Made by a program: the position numbers and the translations under genes
Part shown: piece by piece, positions 46,523 through 55,750 of the stretch
Layout: each line of letters starts with the position of its first letter
Numbering within the stretch: the first letter of the stretch is position 1
DNA from: Pectobacterium versatile
GTDB lineage: Bacteria > Pseudomonadota > Gammaproteobacteria > Enterobacterales > Enterobacteriaceae
DNA length: 64,000 nt
NCBI RefSeq assembly: GCF_020166435.1
Contig: NZ_JAINZP010000001.1
Span: forward strand, 124,001-188,000
Reading direction: 5' to 3'
The notes under the pieces: model-generated
Seen by the model: the letters and a program-made list of their open reading frames with translations, nothing else
Told to the model about the DNA's origin: nothing
Database searches by the model: none

Positions 46523-48088
46523 ATGAAATGGTTTAACTTTCCTGCCGCAGCACTCTTGCTGGCGGCCAGTTTACCCTGGGGAATCGCGCTGGCGGAGACC
46601 GTCAATCGCGATGCAACGCTGAATATCGCTTATGGTAAACGACCGGGTACGCTCGATCCTTACCTGACAACCAACAGTGCGACCACGGACGTGGTACGCC
46701 ACATTTTTGAACAACTTTTTACGATTAACGATCGGTTTGAACCGGTGCCGGAACTGGTTGAACGCTATTCGCTGAGTGATGACCGCAAGGTCTATACCTT
46801 TGTACTGCGCGACGGTATCCGCTTTCATGATGGTCAGCCGCTGACGGCAGACGATGTGGTGGCATCGATGAACCGCTGGCTGGCCGTCTCTACGCAGGGG
46901 AAAGCCAATCTGCCGGGAGCGCAGTTTAGCCGGATTGACGATCGCACCGTACAGCTGACGGTACAGACGCCGTCTCTGATTACCCTGAATGTGCTGGCCG
47001 ACTTGAAGAATCTGCCTTCGATTATGCCTAAGCGCCTGATCGACGAAGCCAATACCAGCAAAAAACCGGTGAGTGAACTGATTGGCACCGGCCCTTACAA
47101 GCTGGCGGAATTCAAACAAGGGGATTATCTGCATCTGACGCGCTATGACGGTTATGTCTCGCGTAGCGAACCGGCGAACGGCCTGTCGGGCCAGAAAAAG
47201 GCCGAGGTGAAAGATATCTGGTTCCGCTATATCACGGATGAGTCTACCCGGCTGGCAGGGGCATTGACCGGTGAATATGACGTCGTTTTTGATTTGCCAA
47301 AAGACAACATTGACGCGCTGAATAGCGCCCGCGATGTGAAGCTGTATCGTCCCGAAGCCGGGGGATCGCTCATCACCTACCTGTTCAACAAGAATCGCGG
47401 ACCGTTTGCCGATGTGAAACTGCGTCAGGCATTCAATCTGGCGCTCGATGTCCATCAGGTGCTGCTGGCGGGTTACAGCGATCCACGCTTTTTCAAGGAA
47501 GATTCATCGTTAGGTTTTCCTGAGCAGGTGGACTGGCACAGTGAGGCCGGCAAGCCTTACTGGAATCAGCACAAGCTGGACGAAGCCAGAAAGCTGGTAA
47601 AAGAGTCCGGCTATAACGGTGAAGAAGTGGTGATCATCGCCACCAAGGAATACGCCGAATTGTACAATCTGGCGATTGTTGCACAGCAGGTGCTCAAACA
47701 GATTGGCGTGAAATCTCGTCTTGATGTCTATGACTGGGCCACGGTGTTACAGCGGCGTCAGGATCCTAAAAACTTCGACCTGTGTGCGCTGGAATTCTCC
47801 ATGCGTCAGGTGTTGCATCAGTATCCTTTCCTGGATTCCCGCGCCAAATTCCCCGGCCTGAGTAACAGCCCGGAAATTGATGCGCTGCTGGATGATATCA
47901 AGCAGGCTCCGTCGCTACAGGCGGCAAGAGGACTGGTGGATAAACTTCACGTGCAAACCTGGACCTATCTGCCGGTGATTGTGCTGGGGCGTACCACGCC
48001 TGATGCGGTCGCGATCAAGCATCATGTTCACGGCTATCGGGATTTAATCGGCCCCGTCCTGTGGAACGTCAGCATCACAAAACCGTAA
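46523..48088 (+). CDS. Peptide/nickel ABC transporter substrate-binding protein (DppA/NikA family)
   Basis: A 521-residue family-5 binding protein with a signal peptide ending near IALAE. Family signatures include RPGTLDPYLTTN, RDGIRFHDGQPLTADDVVASM, LIGTGPYKLAEFKQGDY and VKLRQAFNLALDV. Periplasmic. Second in the unit; it delivers the substrate to the permease pair encoded downstream. The specific ligand is not readable. Confidence 0.94.
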   Translation: MKWFNFPAAALLLAASLPWGIALAETVNRDATLNIAYGKRPGTLDPYLTTNSATTDVVRHIFEQLFTINDRFEPVPELVERYSLSDDRKVYTFVLRDGIRFHDGQPLTADDVVASMNRWLAVSTQGKANLPGAQFSRIDDRTVQLTVQTPSLITLNVLADLKNLPSIMPKRLIDEANTSKKPVSELIGTGPYKLAEFKQGDYLHLTRYDGYVSRSEPANGLSGQKKAEVKDIWFRYITDESTRLAGALTGEYDVVFDLPKDNIDALNSARDVKLYRPEAGGSLITYLFNKNRGPFADVKLRQAFNLALDVHQVLLAGYSDPRFFKEDSSLGFPEQVDWHSEAGKPYWNQHKLDEARKLVKESGYNGEEVVIIATKEYAELYNLAIVAQQVLKQIGVKSRLDVYDWATVLQRRQDPKNFDLCALEFSMRQVLHQYPFLDSRAKFPGLSNSPEIDALLDDIKQAPSLQAARGLVDKLHVQTWTYLPVIVLGRTTPDAVAIKHHVHGYRDLIGPVLWNVSITKP

Positions 48089-48100
48089 GCGGAGAAGCGA

Positions 48101-49057
48101 ATGGGATGGTTTATTTTCCATCGGCTGCTGGCGCTGATACCCGTGCTGCTGGTGGTTTCCATCGTGGTGTTTTGTCTGGTACATCTGGCTCCGGGCGATC
48201 CGGTGCTGGTGATTCTGGGCAATGATGCCAGTCCGGGGGATGTCGCCGCGCTGCGTCAACAAATGGGGCTGGATAAGCCCCTGCTGACACAGTTTGTCGT
48301 GTGGTTTGGTGCAGTGCTGCGTGGCGATCTCGGCCATTCGCTCTTCATGAACGCCAGCGTCATGTCGCTTTTCTTGCAGCACCTGCAACCTACGCTGGCA
48401 TTAGCGCTCTATGCGCAAGGGTTGGCGCTACTGCTTGGGCTGGCGGCTGGCGTGCTTAGCGCATCGCAACAGGGACGGTTTCTGGATCGCCTGATTATGG
48501 GACTGGCGGCGGTGGGGATGTCGATTCCCGGCTTTTTACTCGGGCTGTTTCTGATTTTCTTTTTTGCCGTGCAGTTGCGCTGGTTTCCGGTTGTGGGATA
48601 CAGCTCGACGCGCGGCGATGTGCTGGTCAATCTGTGGTATATGACGCTTCCGGCGCTGGCATTGGGGCTGCGCATCGCGGCGCTGATTGCCCGCATGACG
48701 CGCGCGGTCATGCTCGATGTGTTGAGCGAAAACTACATTAAAACGGCGCGTGCCAAAGGCGTAGCGGAATACCGGGTTCTACTACGCCACGGCCTGAAAA
48801 ATGCGCTCCTGCCTATTCTCACCATCTGCGGTGAATCTTTCGGTTCGCTGGTGACGGGAACGATTGTGATTGAAAGCGTGTTCGGCATTCCCGGCGTCGG
48901 CTCGCTGGTGGTGGATTCCATCGAACGCCGCGATTTCTCGGTGATTCAGGGAGCGGTGCTGCTGATTACCGTCAGCTATGTGCTGATTAATCTGGCGGTG
49001 GATATTCTGGGGCATGCCGTTGACCCGCGTCTCTCCCTGTCAGGGGAGAAGGAGTGA
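48101..49057 (+). CDS. Peptide-type ABC transporter permease 1 (DppB family)
   Basis: A 318-residue inner-membrane permease with about six helices. The N-terminal block FCLVHLAPGDPVLVILG is family-typical, as is the EAA loop NYIKTARAKGVAEYRVLLRH. The next permease starts two bases after the stop. Confidence 0.94.
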   Translation: MGWFIFHRLLALIPVLLVVSIVVFCLVHLAPGDPVLVILGNDASPGDVAALRQQMGLDKPLLTQFVVWFGAVLRGDLGHSLFMNASVMSLFLQHLQPTLALALYAQGLALLLGLAAGVLSASQQGRFLDRLIMGLAAVGMSIPGFLLGLFLIFFFAVQLRWFPVVGYSSTRGDVLVNLWYMTLPALALGLRIAALIARMTRAVMLDVLSENYIKTARAKGVAEYRVLLRHGLKNALLPILTICGESFGSLVTGTIVIESVFGIPGVGSLVVDSIERRDFSVIQGAVLLITVSYVLINLAVDILGHAVDPRLSLSGEKE

Positions 49058-49058
49058 C

Positions 49059-49922
49059 ATGAAAGCGCTGTTTGCCAATCAACTCCTGACAACGGGCATC
49101 GCTATCCTGCTGCTTATTCTTGTCGTCGCGGTGGGGGGCGCGTTTCTCAGCCCTTACGATCCCTATGCCTTAAACCCTCTGGAGCGATTGTCCGCACCGA
49201 CGTGGCAACACTGGTTTGGCACCGATAATTTTGGCCGCGATGTATTTGTGCGGGTTGCGATTGCGGTCCAGATCTCGTTGTCCGTTGGGGGCGCGGTCGC
49301 GCTGATTTCGGGCGCGATTGGCACGCTAATTGGCCTGCTATGTGTCTGGTATCGCCTGCTGGACGTCGTCGTCATGCGGATTTGTGACGGGCTGTTTGCC
49401 TTTCCTTCTCTGCTACTGGCCATTTCCATCGTCGGTATTCTTGGCCCGAACCCCGCCAATGTCGTACTGGCGCTGTCGCTGGTCTATGTGCCGTCGGTGG
49501 CGCGCGTGATGCGTGCGGCGGCGCTGGTGATCAAAGAGAAAAATTATATCGAGGCGTTGCGTGCGCAGGGGGCAAAGAGTCGCCGGATCATCTGGCTGCA
49601 CATTTTGCCCAACGTGGTATCGCCGCTGATCGTTCAAGTGTCGTGGATCTTCTCGGTCGCGATTCTCACCGAGGCGGCGCTGAGCTTTTTAGGTTCGGGG
49701 ATCCCTGCACCGACGCCCAGCCTTGGTAATTTATTACTGGAGGGGAAAAAAGTGATTTTTACCTCCTGGTGGATGACCTTTTTCCCCGGTATGGCCATTG
49801 TGCTCTTGATCCTGTCTCTGAATATGATTGGAGACGGCCTGCGCGACATCTCCGACCCTACGCTTAAGCCGCTCTCACGTCGGGTTTCCCGTCTGCTGAA
49901 AGCGGTCACGACACCAAAGTGA
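49059..49922 (+). CDS. Peptide-type ABC transporter permease 2 (DppC family)
   Basis: A 287-residue permease, about six helices, with the family entry WQHWFGTDNFGRDVF and EAA loop NYIEALRAQGAKSRRIIWLH. ATG 49059 has AAGGAG close upstream (49050s); the frame extends back to 49014 inside the previous gene, but that lacks a ribosome site. Confidence 0.94.
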   Translation: MKALFANQLLTTGIAILLLILVVAVGGAFLSPYDPYALNPLERLSAPTWQHWFGTDNFGRDVFVRVAIAVQISLSVGGAVALISGAIGTLIGLLCVWYRLLDVVVMRICDGLFAFPSLLLAISIVGILGPNPANVVLALSLVYVPSVARVMRAAALVIKEKNYIEALRAQGAKSRRIIWLHILPNVVSPLIVQVSWIFSVAILTEAALSFLGSGIPAPTPSLGNLLLEGKKVIFTSWWMTFFPGMAIVLLILSLNMIGDGLRDISDPTLKPLSRRVSRLLKAVTTPK

Positions 49923-49927
49923 ATATA

Positions 49928-50920
49928 ATGAGTGAAACGCCGCTACTGTCTGTCAAAGACCTGAGAGTCACGTTTGCCGTGCCGTCTGGCCTCTTGCACC
50001 CTGTCCGTGGGGTTTCTTTTGACGTGAATTCGCGTGAGACGCTGGGCATCATCGGTGAATCAGGCTGTGGCAAAAGCGTTACCGCCGATGCGCTGATGGG
50101 ATTATTGCCTGCGCGCGCTAGCCGGGTCGGCGGTGAGGCCAGCCTGAACGGTCAGCCGCTGCTGTCGCTGCCGGATGAGGCACGGCGACGCCTGCGGGGT
50201 AATGCGTTGGCTATGATTTTTCAGGATCCGCTCTCTAGCCTTAATCCAGTCTATACCGTGGGTGAACAGATCGATGAAAGCCTGCGGCAGCACACCACGC
50301 TCTCGCGTCAGGCGCGAAAAGCACGGGTACATGAACTGCTAACCCAGGTGGGGATGCCCGATCCGGCCGCCTGTGCCGTGAGCTATCCGCATCGGCTATC
50401 TGGCGGGATGCGCCAGCGAGTGATGATTGCTATCGCCATTGCCTGCGGACCGGGATTGCTGATTGCCGATGAACCGACAACGGCGCTCGACGTCACCATT
50501 CAGGCACAGATTCTTTCGCTGTTGGATAAGCTAAAAGCCGAAACCGACATGGGTATCGTACTGATTACGCACGATCTGTCGGTGGTGGCGCAGATGTGTC
50601 AGCGCGTGATCGTGATGTATCTGGGGGAAGTGGTGGAGCAGGCGGATGTGTTCACGCTGTTTGATAATGCGCGCCATCCTTACACGCAGGCGCTGCTGCG
50701 GGCGGTGCCTAACCTCGATGCGTCGCGTAAAAGCGAGCTGCCGGAGATAACCGGCAGTGTTCCGCCGTTGTCTCATCCGCCCACCGGCTGTGGTTTTGCT
50801 CCGCGCTGCCCGCTGGCGGATGAACGCTGTCACCAGTCTCCCCCCGTGCTTTCCGTGGCTGACGGGGCGGGCCATCGCGTACGCTGCTGGAAAGCGGATA
50901 GCCTCGGGAGCGCTGTATGA
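49928..50920 (+). CDS. Peptide-type ABC transporter ATPase 1 (DppD family)
   Basis: A 330-residue ATPase. Walker [11 protein letters not shown], signature [16 protein letters not shown], Walker [13 protein letters not shown], switch THDLSVV. The C-terminal oligopeptide-transporter extension ([20 protein letters not shown]) holds the cysteine cluster typical of DppD/OppD, often an iron-sulfur site. ATG 49928 preferred; a GTG at 49919 is in frame. Its stop overlaps the next start as ATGA. Confidence 0.94.
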   Translation: MSETPLLSVKDLRVTFAVPSGLLHPVRGVSFDVNSRETLGIIGESGCGKSVTADALMGLLPARASRVGGEASLNGQPLLSLPDEARRRLRGNALAMIFQDPLSSLNPVYTVGEQIDESLRQHTTLSRQARKARVHELLTQVGMPDPAACAVSYPHRLSGGMRQRVMIAIAIACGPGLLIADEPTTALDVTIQAQILSLLDKLKAETDMGIVLITHDLSVVAQMCQRVIVMYLGEVVEQADVFTLFDNARHPYTQALLRAVPNLDASRKSELPEITGSVPPLSHPPTGCGFAPRCPLADERCHQSPPVLSVADGAGHRVRCWKADSLGSAV

Positions 50921-51867
50921 GCGAACCGTTATTACGGGTGAAAAACCTGCGTAAAACCTTTCGGGTCGGGCAGGGATGGCGTAAAAAAACGCTGGTGGCG
51001 CTCGATGATGTCAGTTTTCATATTTTCCCCGGTGAGACTTATGCGCTGGTTGGGGAATCGGGCAGCGGCAAAAGCACCACGGGACGCAGTATTTTAGGGC
51101 TGACACCTGCGAATGCCGGGGAACTGCACTTTGCCGGCTGCGATCTCCGACAGCAAAATGCAGAGCAGTTACGACAACTGCGGCGCGACATGCAGATGAT
51201 TTTTCAGGACCCACTCTCCTCGCTCGATCCTAAACGTAGCGTCGGGTACAGCATTGAAGAACCGCTGATTATCCACGGCATACGCGATAGCCAGTGGCGC
51301 AAGGCGCAGGTGATCAAGATGCTGACGCGAGTTGGGTTTACCGCTGCGGATGCCGGACGCTTTCCGCATGAGTTTTCCGGCGGGCAGCGTCAGCGTATCG
51401 GGATTGCCCGCGCACTGGTGCTGGAACCGAAACTGATCGTGTGCGATGAGCCAGTTTCGGCGCTGGATGTCTCTATCCAGTCGCAAATTCTGAATCTGCT
51501 TTTGGCATTACAGCGGGAGCAGGGACTGGCGTATTTGTTTATCGCGCACGATCTGAGCGTGGTACACCATATTGCCGACCGCATTGGCGTGATGTATCGC
51601 GGGCGCATTGTCGAAGAAGCGCCTGCGGCGACGCTGTTTTCACAGGCGAGTCATCCGTATACGCGTTTCCTGTTGGCCTCGATTCCGCCCGCGCATCCAC
51701 GGTTAAAGCGGGCTATTCAGGTGGATACGCAACAAGGACAAGAGAGCGGATGTCAGTTTGACGAACCGACACCCGGCACGCCGGCGCGATGCCGCATACA
51801 TCCAACGCAAGAATATTGGATCAATGCGGAACACCGCGTCGCCTGCGCCCGATCAGAGATGCCCTGA
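50917..51867 (+). CDS. Peptide-type ABC transporter ATPase 2 (DppF family)
   Basis: A 316-residue ATPase with Walker A GESGSGKSTT, signature FSGGQRQRIGIARAL, Walker B LIVCDEPVSALD and AHDLSVV. A shortened C-terminal extension (GCQFDEPTPGTPARCRIHP) is present. It starts in the ATGA overlap and runs 15 bases into the convergent SulP gene end. Confidence 0.94.
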   Translation: MSEPLLRVKNLRKTFRVGQGWRKKTLVALDDVSFHIFPGETYALVGESGSGKSTTGRSILGLTPANAGELHFAGCDLRQQNAEQLRQLRRDMQMIFQDPLSSLDPKRSVGYSIEEPLIIHGIRDSQWRKAQVIKMLTRVGFTAADAGRFPHEFSGGQRQRIGIARALVLEPKLIVCDEPVSALDVSIQSQILNLLLALQREQGLAYLFIAHDLSVVHHIADRIGVMYRGRIVEEAPAATLFSQASHPYTRFLLASIPPAHPRLKRAIQVDTQQGQESGCQFDEPTPGTPARCRIHPTQEYWINAEHRVACARSEMP

Positions 51868-53352
51868 CAGGCGCTGGTGAATTTTGGTGCTGTGGGTATC
51901 CAGCCCGACGATAGTGACCTTCGCATCGTAGCGATGATAGCGGGTTTCGATCGCGTCGAGCGCTGCCACGCTGGAGGCATCCCAGATTTGGGCGTGTGTC
52001 AGATCGATGGTGACGTTCTGCGGATCCTGCGCGTAGAGGAAATGCTCGAAAAGATCGTTGCTGCTGCCGAAGAATAGGGGGCCGCGTACCGTGTAGTGCA
52101 CCGATTGTCCGTCTTCGCTCACCTGACGCTCTGCGTGAATGACGTGCGCCACACGGCGGGCAAACAGCAGTATGGCAAAGATCACGCCGCCCGCCACGCC
52201 GATAGCGAGGTTCCCCGTCGAGACGGTCGCGACAACCGTCACGATGACCACCAGCGTTTCCGATAGCGGCATACGCTTCAGCGTGGTTGGGTGCAGGCTA
52301 TGCCAGTTCATGGTTTTCAGTGCGACGATCATCATAATGCCCGCCAGTACCACCATCGGAATCTTCGCCATGATTTCGCTCAGCCCGGTCACCAGCAGCA
52401 ACAGCACCAGTGCGGCAACGAGGGTGGAAATGCGCGTGCGCGCTTTGCCCAACTCCACGTTGACCACGGTCTGCCCGATCATCGCGCATCCGGCAATCCC
52501 ACCATAGAACCCGGCGAAAATATTGGAAACGCCGAGTCCCCAGCATTCACGGCGCTTGCTGGACGGGGTGTCCGTGATGTCGTCGACCAGTTTGGCGGTT
52601 AACAGCGATTCCATCAGCCCGACAAAGGCGATGCTCAGCGCGGTCGGCCAGATGATGTGCAGCGTTTCAAAATTGAACGGCACCAGCCACTGGGTGAAAC
52701 TCGGTAATCCGGGTTGCATGGGGCCCGCATCGCCGACGTTAGGCACTGTGATGCCAGTAAACATGGCAATCGCGGTCACTGTCACAATGGCAACCAGCGG
52801 TGCGGGAATGCTTTTCACCACATAAGGTAGCAGCAGAACAATCGCGAGCGTCAACGCAAACAGCAGCCAGACGAGTGAGGACTGTCCGTAAACATGTGGC
52901 ACCTGCGCGGCGAAAATCAGGATACCCAGAGCATTGACGAAACCGATCATCACCGAGCGCGGGATGTAGCGCATCATCCTCGCCAAGCCAGCCAGCCCAA
53001 ATAGAATCTGGATGATCCCCGCCATGATTACCGCAGGCAGAATATAGGCTACGCCGTGTGCGTGTACCAGCGGGCCGATCACCAGCGCCACGGCACCTGC
53101 TGCGGCGGTCACCATCGCCGGTCTGCCGCCGAGAAAGGACATGGTGAAACACAACACGATGGAGGCGAACAGGCTGACTTTGGGATCAACCCCCGCGATG
53201 ATGGAAAATGAAATCACCTCTGGGATAAGCGCCAGTGCGGTGATAGTGCCCGCCAAAACTTCGCGCATCAGCAGCGAGGGTGAGCGTAAGGCTGTAAGCG
53301 TTGACGTGGTTGATTGAGCCGGCGTCGGCGTTACGTCAGGTGATGAGATCAT
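51853..53352 (-). CDS. SulP-family anion transporter with STAS domain
   Basis: A 499-residue SLC26/SulP transporter with about 12-14 membrane helices (residues ~28-395) followed by a cytoplasmic STAS domain (~405-499; VTIDLTHAQIWDASSVAALD). It moves sulfate, bicarbonate or another anion, and no motif here discriminates. Glutamate and proline-rich core (LLMREVLAGTITALALIPEVISF) marks the first helix. Its 3' end overlaps the convergent ATPase gene by 15 bases. Upstream is a long AT-rich spacer. Confidence 0.93.
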   Translation of the reverse strand: MISSPDVTPTPAQSTTSTLTALRSPSLLMREVLAGTITALALIPEVISFSIIAGVDPKVSLFASIVLCFTMSFLGGRPAMVTAAAGAVALVIGPLVHAHGVAYILPAVIMAGIIQILFGLAGLARMMRYIPRSVMIGFVNALGILIFAAQVPHVYGQSSLVWLLFALTLAIVLLLPYVVKSIPAPLVAIVTVTAIAMFTGITVPNVGDAGPMQPGLPSFTQWLVPFNFETLHIIWPTALSIAFVGLMESLLTAKLVDDITDTPSSKRRECWGLGVSNIFAGFYGGIAGCAMIGQTVVNVELGKARTRISTLVAALVLLLLVTGLSEIMAKIPMVVLAGIMMIVALKTMNWHSLHPTTLKRMPLSETLVVIVTVVATVSTGNLAIGVAGGVIFAILLFARRVAHVIHAERQVSEDGQSVHYTVRGPLFFGSSNDLFEHFLYAQDPQNVTIDLTHAQIWDASSVAALDAIETRYHRYDAKVTIVGLDTHSTKIHQRLSGHL

Positions 53353-53920
53353 GTATGCAGGCTCTTATTTTTTCTTAATCTGTAGGTCAATGATGAAAGG
53401 CATAAGAGGATAAATTATCAGCAATATAAAAGATACTGTCCTTCATCGTTGGACAAGGGAAAGTTTGTTGGGAAACAAGGGGACGGGTAGTGTTATTGCT
53501 TTATCTGTGCACCGTCGTGTTTTCTTCATTAACAACAATGCATTAATGGCCATAAATATTTTATATGGAATTTCTCTTTTTAATGACTCCTTTGTTGTTT
53601 TTTATTTTTGGATTAAACTGAAATAAATATATGCCCATTGCCATTTTTTGATATGAATGGCTCTATATTGAGGCAGAATGGCTGATTTTTATCCCAAAAT
53701 TCACTGTGTTAATAATGCAAGATTAAATTCCCTAATTTAGGATGACAATTATTTTGTAAATAATCGAATCTGTGAAATTATTTTCATGTGACTTGTTTGT
53801 TGTTAAATAACAGGATATTGAAGTTTAATGTTAAAGAGGTAAGTCGAATAACGATGATATCGTGCTATTCATGATTTTAGGGCGTACACTAGAGGTTCAT
53901 ACGCTGACTAGGTACAAGGT
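53353..53920 (+). other. AT-rich intergenic region
   Basis: About 570 bp at far higher A+T than the surroundings, without a convincing gene. It must contain the SulP promoter (near 53353-53450, minus strand) and that of the small zinc-ribbon gene. Base composition of this sort is a typical H-NS target and sign of acquired DNA; I see no IS ends. Confidence 0.6.
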
Positions 53921-54082
53921 ATGGAAATTCTTGATTTTCTACAGATGTTTAATCGCGCAACGGTGAAAGTGACCTGTCCTGAATGCAATTGTATCACTGA
54001 GCAGAAAAAAAATAGATTTCGCAAAAATATCACAGTTATTTGCCCTAAGTGTGGTTTTTATTTTTTACCGAGGGGTGAATAG
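53921..54082 (+). CDS. Small zinc-ribbon protein (53 aa)
   Basis: A 53-residue gene too short for normal calling. ATG 53921 follows AAGGT with four-base spacing. The protein has two Cys pairs, TCPECNC and ICPKCGFYF, separated by 21 residues in a CxxC...CxxC rubredoxin/zinc-ribbon arrangement, and a hydrophilic, basic middle (EQKKNRFRKN). Probably binds one zinc. I recall similar tiny zinc ribbons in enterobacteria, but the name is not certain. Role unknown. Confidence 0.75.
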   Translation: MEILDFLQMFNRATVKVTCPECNCITEQKKNRFRKNITVICPKCGFYFLPRGE

Positions 54083-54144
54083 GTAATATTGTTTTTTTTA
54101 TTTTAATGAACTATAGGTTAGACTTAATTTATTTCAGTAAAGGA

Positions 54145-54309
54145 ATGTTTAAATTGAATGAAGAAGAACTTAAAATATTTTTATTCACACAAACCTGTGT
54201 GATTCTATCTGGTATATTTGCTGCAAGAGAAGGTCAGCCACTTGTTATTCAACAGCGCTTTAGTAAAATTTATGAAATATTGTCTGTTGAATATGAAAAA
54301 TTAAAATAA
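54145..54309 (+). CDS. Small hypothetical protein (54 aa)
   Basis: An AT-rich frame, MFKLNEEELKIFLFTQ to SVEYEKLK, 54 residues from ATG 54145. AAAGGA lies immediately before this ATG (spacing too short), which would suit the TTG at 54154 better; an ATG at 54106 is also in frame. The sequence has a hydrophobic central helix (FLFTQTCVILSGIFAA) flanked by charged ends, so a small membrane-associated protein is possible. No family recognised. Confidence 0.45.
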   Translation: MFKLNEEELKIFLFTQTCVILSGIFAAREGQPLVIQQRFSKIYEILSVEYEKLK

Positions 54310-54318
54310 TTAGTCAAA

Positions 54319-54356
54319 TTGTGATTGTGATTGTGATTGTTGATTGTTGATTGCGA
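54319..54356 (+). repeat. Short tandem repeat TTGTGA / TTGTTGA
   Basis: Three copies of TTGTGA, then two TTGTTGA, then TTGCGA. A slippage-prone array ten bases after the small-protein stop. No gene is affected. Confidence 0.8.
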
Positions 54357-54520
54357 ATATCCTAAAGCATGAACAACAATGTGCTAAGGCGTAACTCCCA
54401 TGCATGCCACATTAGCATTGCTACTCTGGTATTATGTTTTAACGCTTGATGGGCGTCTAAACGTGCAACACATGGCTACCGCCATGTAACTGCTTATTAA
54501 GGGGAGCAAATCGCCTTTAC

Positions 54521-54544
54521 GCAACTCGAATTATTTAGGGTATA
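54521..54544. repeat. Truncated ERIC end
   Basis: GCAACTCGAATTATTTAGGG followed by TATA is identical to the right end of ERIC copy 2, but the left part is missing. It abuts the decayed outer-membrane efflux gene, so it marks a rearrangement point. Confidence 0.85.
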
Positions 54545-54632
54545 AACAGCCTGCTACTGGCAAAATTAGAACTGGAGAAAAAGAGCCGAGACCATACCAG
54601 CAATGTGAGCGCGTTGAAATCGGATATCCAGT

Positions 54633-54976
54633 TCAGTACCTTATAACGTCTTTGTCGTGGTTTCTTGCAGTAGCCCTCTCCGAGCCTGAATGTAGCAACC
54701 GCTGCGCGAGCAGATTCTGTCTGGGTCTGCGCTCTGGTGTCGGAAACCTGCAACAGGTTTCATCATTGTGTAGGACAGCAATCAAGCGGGTTGTACTCTG
54801 CTGGAAGGCGATGAACGATTGTCGGCGATTGCGGCGTAGGCCACCGAAAACATCAATCTCCCAACTTACGCTCAGATTGGTTTCATAGGCATTGCCGTAG
54901 CGATTATAATCCGAGCCAATTGCACAGCTCGCCAGTAATCTGGTGCTTACCCCAAGGCAAGAGTGCATTGGAGGGT
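54633..54976 (-). pseudogene. Decayed outer-membrane efflux (OprM/NodT-type) gene
   Basis: Minus-strand reading shows NAYETNLSVSWEIDVFGGLRR, matching the SWELDLFGGLRR hallmark of OprM-type outer-membrane factors, followed by a helical segment (QQSTTRLIAVLHNDET). After a frameshift the next part continues in another frame (QVSDTRAQTQTESARAAV). There is no start, the coding is broken and the 3' side ends at the ERIC end. It is the missing outer-membrane partner of an RND pump such as the one beginning at 55751, but is oriented away from it. The 5' half of the gap 54310-55059 has only short repeats. Confidence 0.6.
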
Positions 54977-55059
54977 TGATAATCCTTGAGTTGGGTTGTG
55001 ACTTAATTACAAGATGGTCATTCGTTGTCAATCAGGGCGCATTGAACTAAGCTGGATAA

Positions 55060-55674
55060 ATGACTAAACAGACAAACGATATCCTTTCACGTGGTCCTTC
55101 TGACCATAATGTCCGTGACCAGGTTGTGGAGGCGGCCACAGCACATTTCGGGCATTTTGGGTATGAAAAAACTACCGTATCCGATTTGGCAAAGGCTATA
55201 GGCTTTTCCAAAGCCTATATTTATAAATTTTTCGATTCCAAGCAGGCAATTGGAGAGGTGATTTGCGCCAACAGGCTGGCGACAATCTCGGAGATTGTTA
55301 ATCAAGCCATCGCCGATGTGCCTGGTGCCCCTGAAAAATTACGGCGTTTGTTGAGGACGCTGACTGAAGCTGGTAGCGATTTGTTTTTTCACGATCGCAA
55401 GCTTTATGACATTGCCGCCGTTGCTTCTCGGGATCGCTGGCCTTCAGCCGTCGCACATCAGGAGCGCCTGCGTCAACTGGTGCAGCAAATCATCCTGGAA
55501 GGTCGGCAGGCCGGTGAGTTTGAACGGAAAACACCGCTGGATGAGGCTACAGATGCCATTTATCTAGTCATGCGGCCTTATATTTGCCCTTTACAACTGC
55601 AATATAATCTGGATACAGCACCCGCAGCAGCCGTACTACTGTCATCACTAATACTGAGAAGTTTGTCACCTTGA
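55060..55674 (+). CDS. TetR-family regulator of the RND operon
   Basis: A 204-residue regulator with the TetR helix-turn-helix YEKTTVSDLAKAIGFSKAYIYKFF. The remaining domain resembles regulators of multidrug pumps only in general form. Directly followed by a promoter with overlapping palindrome and the adaptor gene. Together these make a self-contained TetR-MFP-RND unit. The ATG lies after an AGCTGGA-type weak ribosome site. Confidence 0.92.
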   Translation: MTKQTNDILSRGPSDHNVRDQVVEAATAHFGHFGYEKTTVSDLAKAIGFSKAYIYKFFDSKQAIGEVICANRLATISEIVNQAIADVPGAPEKLRRLLRTLTEAGSDLFFHDRKLYDIAAVASRDRWPSAVAHQERLRQLVQQIILEGRQAGEFERKTPLDEATDAIYLVMRPYICPLQLQYNLDTAPAAAVLLSSLILRSLSP

Positions 55675-55678
55675 AGTT

Positions 55679-55714
55679 GTGACCATTGACATTATTGGTC
55701 ACTGGTCTGAGAAT
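55679..55714 (+). promoter_or_regulatory. Promoter with overlapping TetR-type operator
   Basis: TTGACA (55686-55691), 17-base spacer, GAGAAT (55709-55714). GTGACCA (55679-55685) and TGGTCAC (55696-55702) form an inverted repeat with a 10-base gap that spans the -35 box. Promoter and operator are read directly from sequence; protein binding is inferred. Confidence 0.75.
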
Positions 55715-55750
55715 GCGGTTACTGTCCTGCTAAATGAATCAAGGTAACCC

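Noticed and set aside
46571-47455. 294-codon minus-strand frame inside the peptide-binding-protein gene
   Set aside because: Antisense to a well-supported binding-protein gene, no family features.
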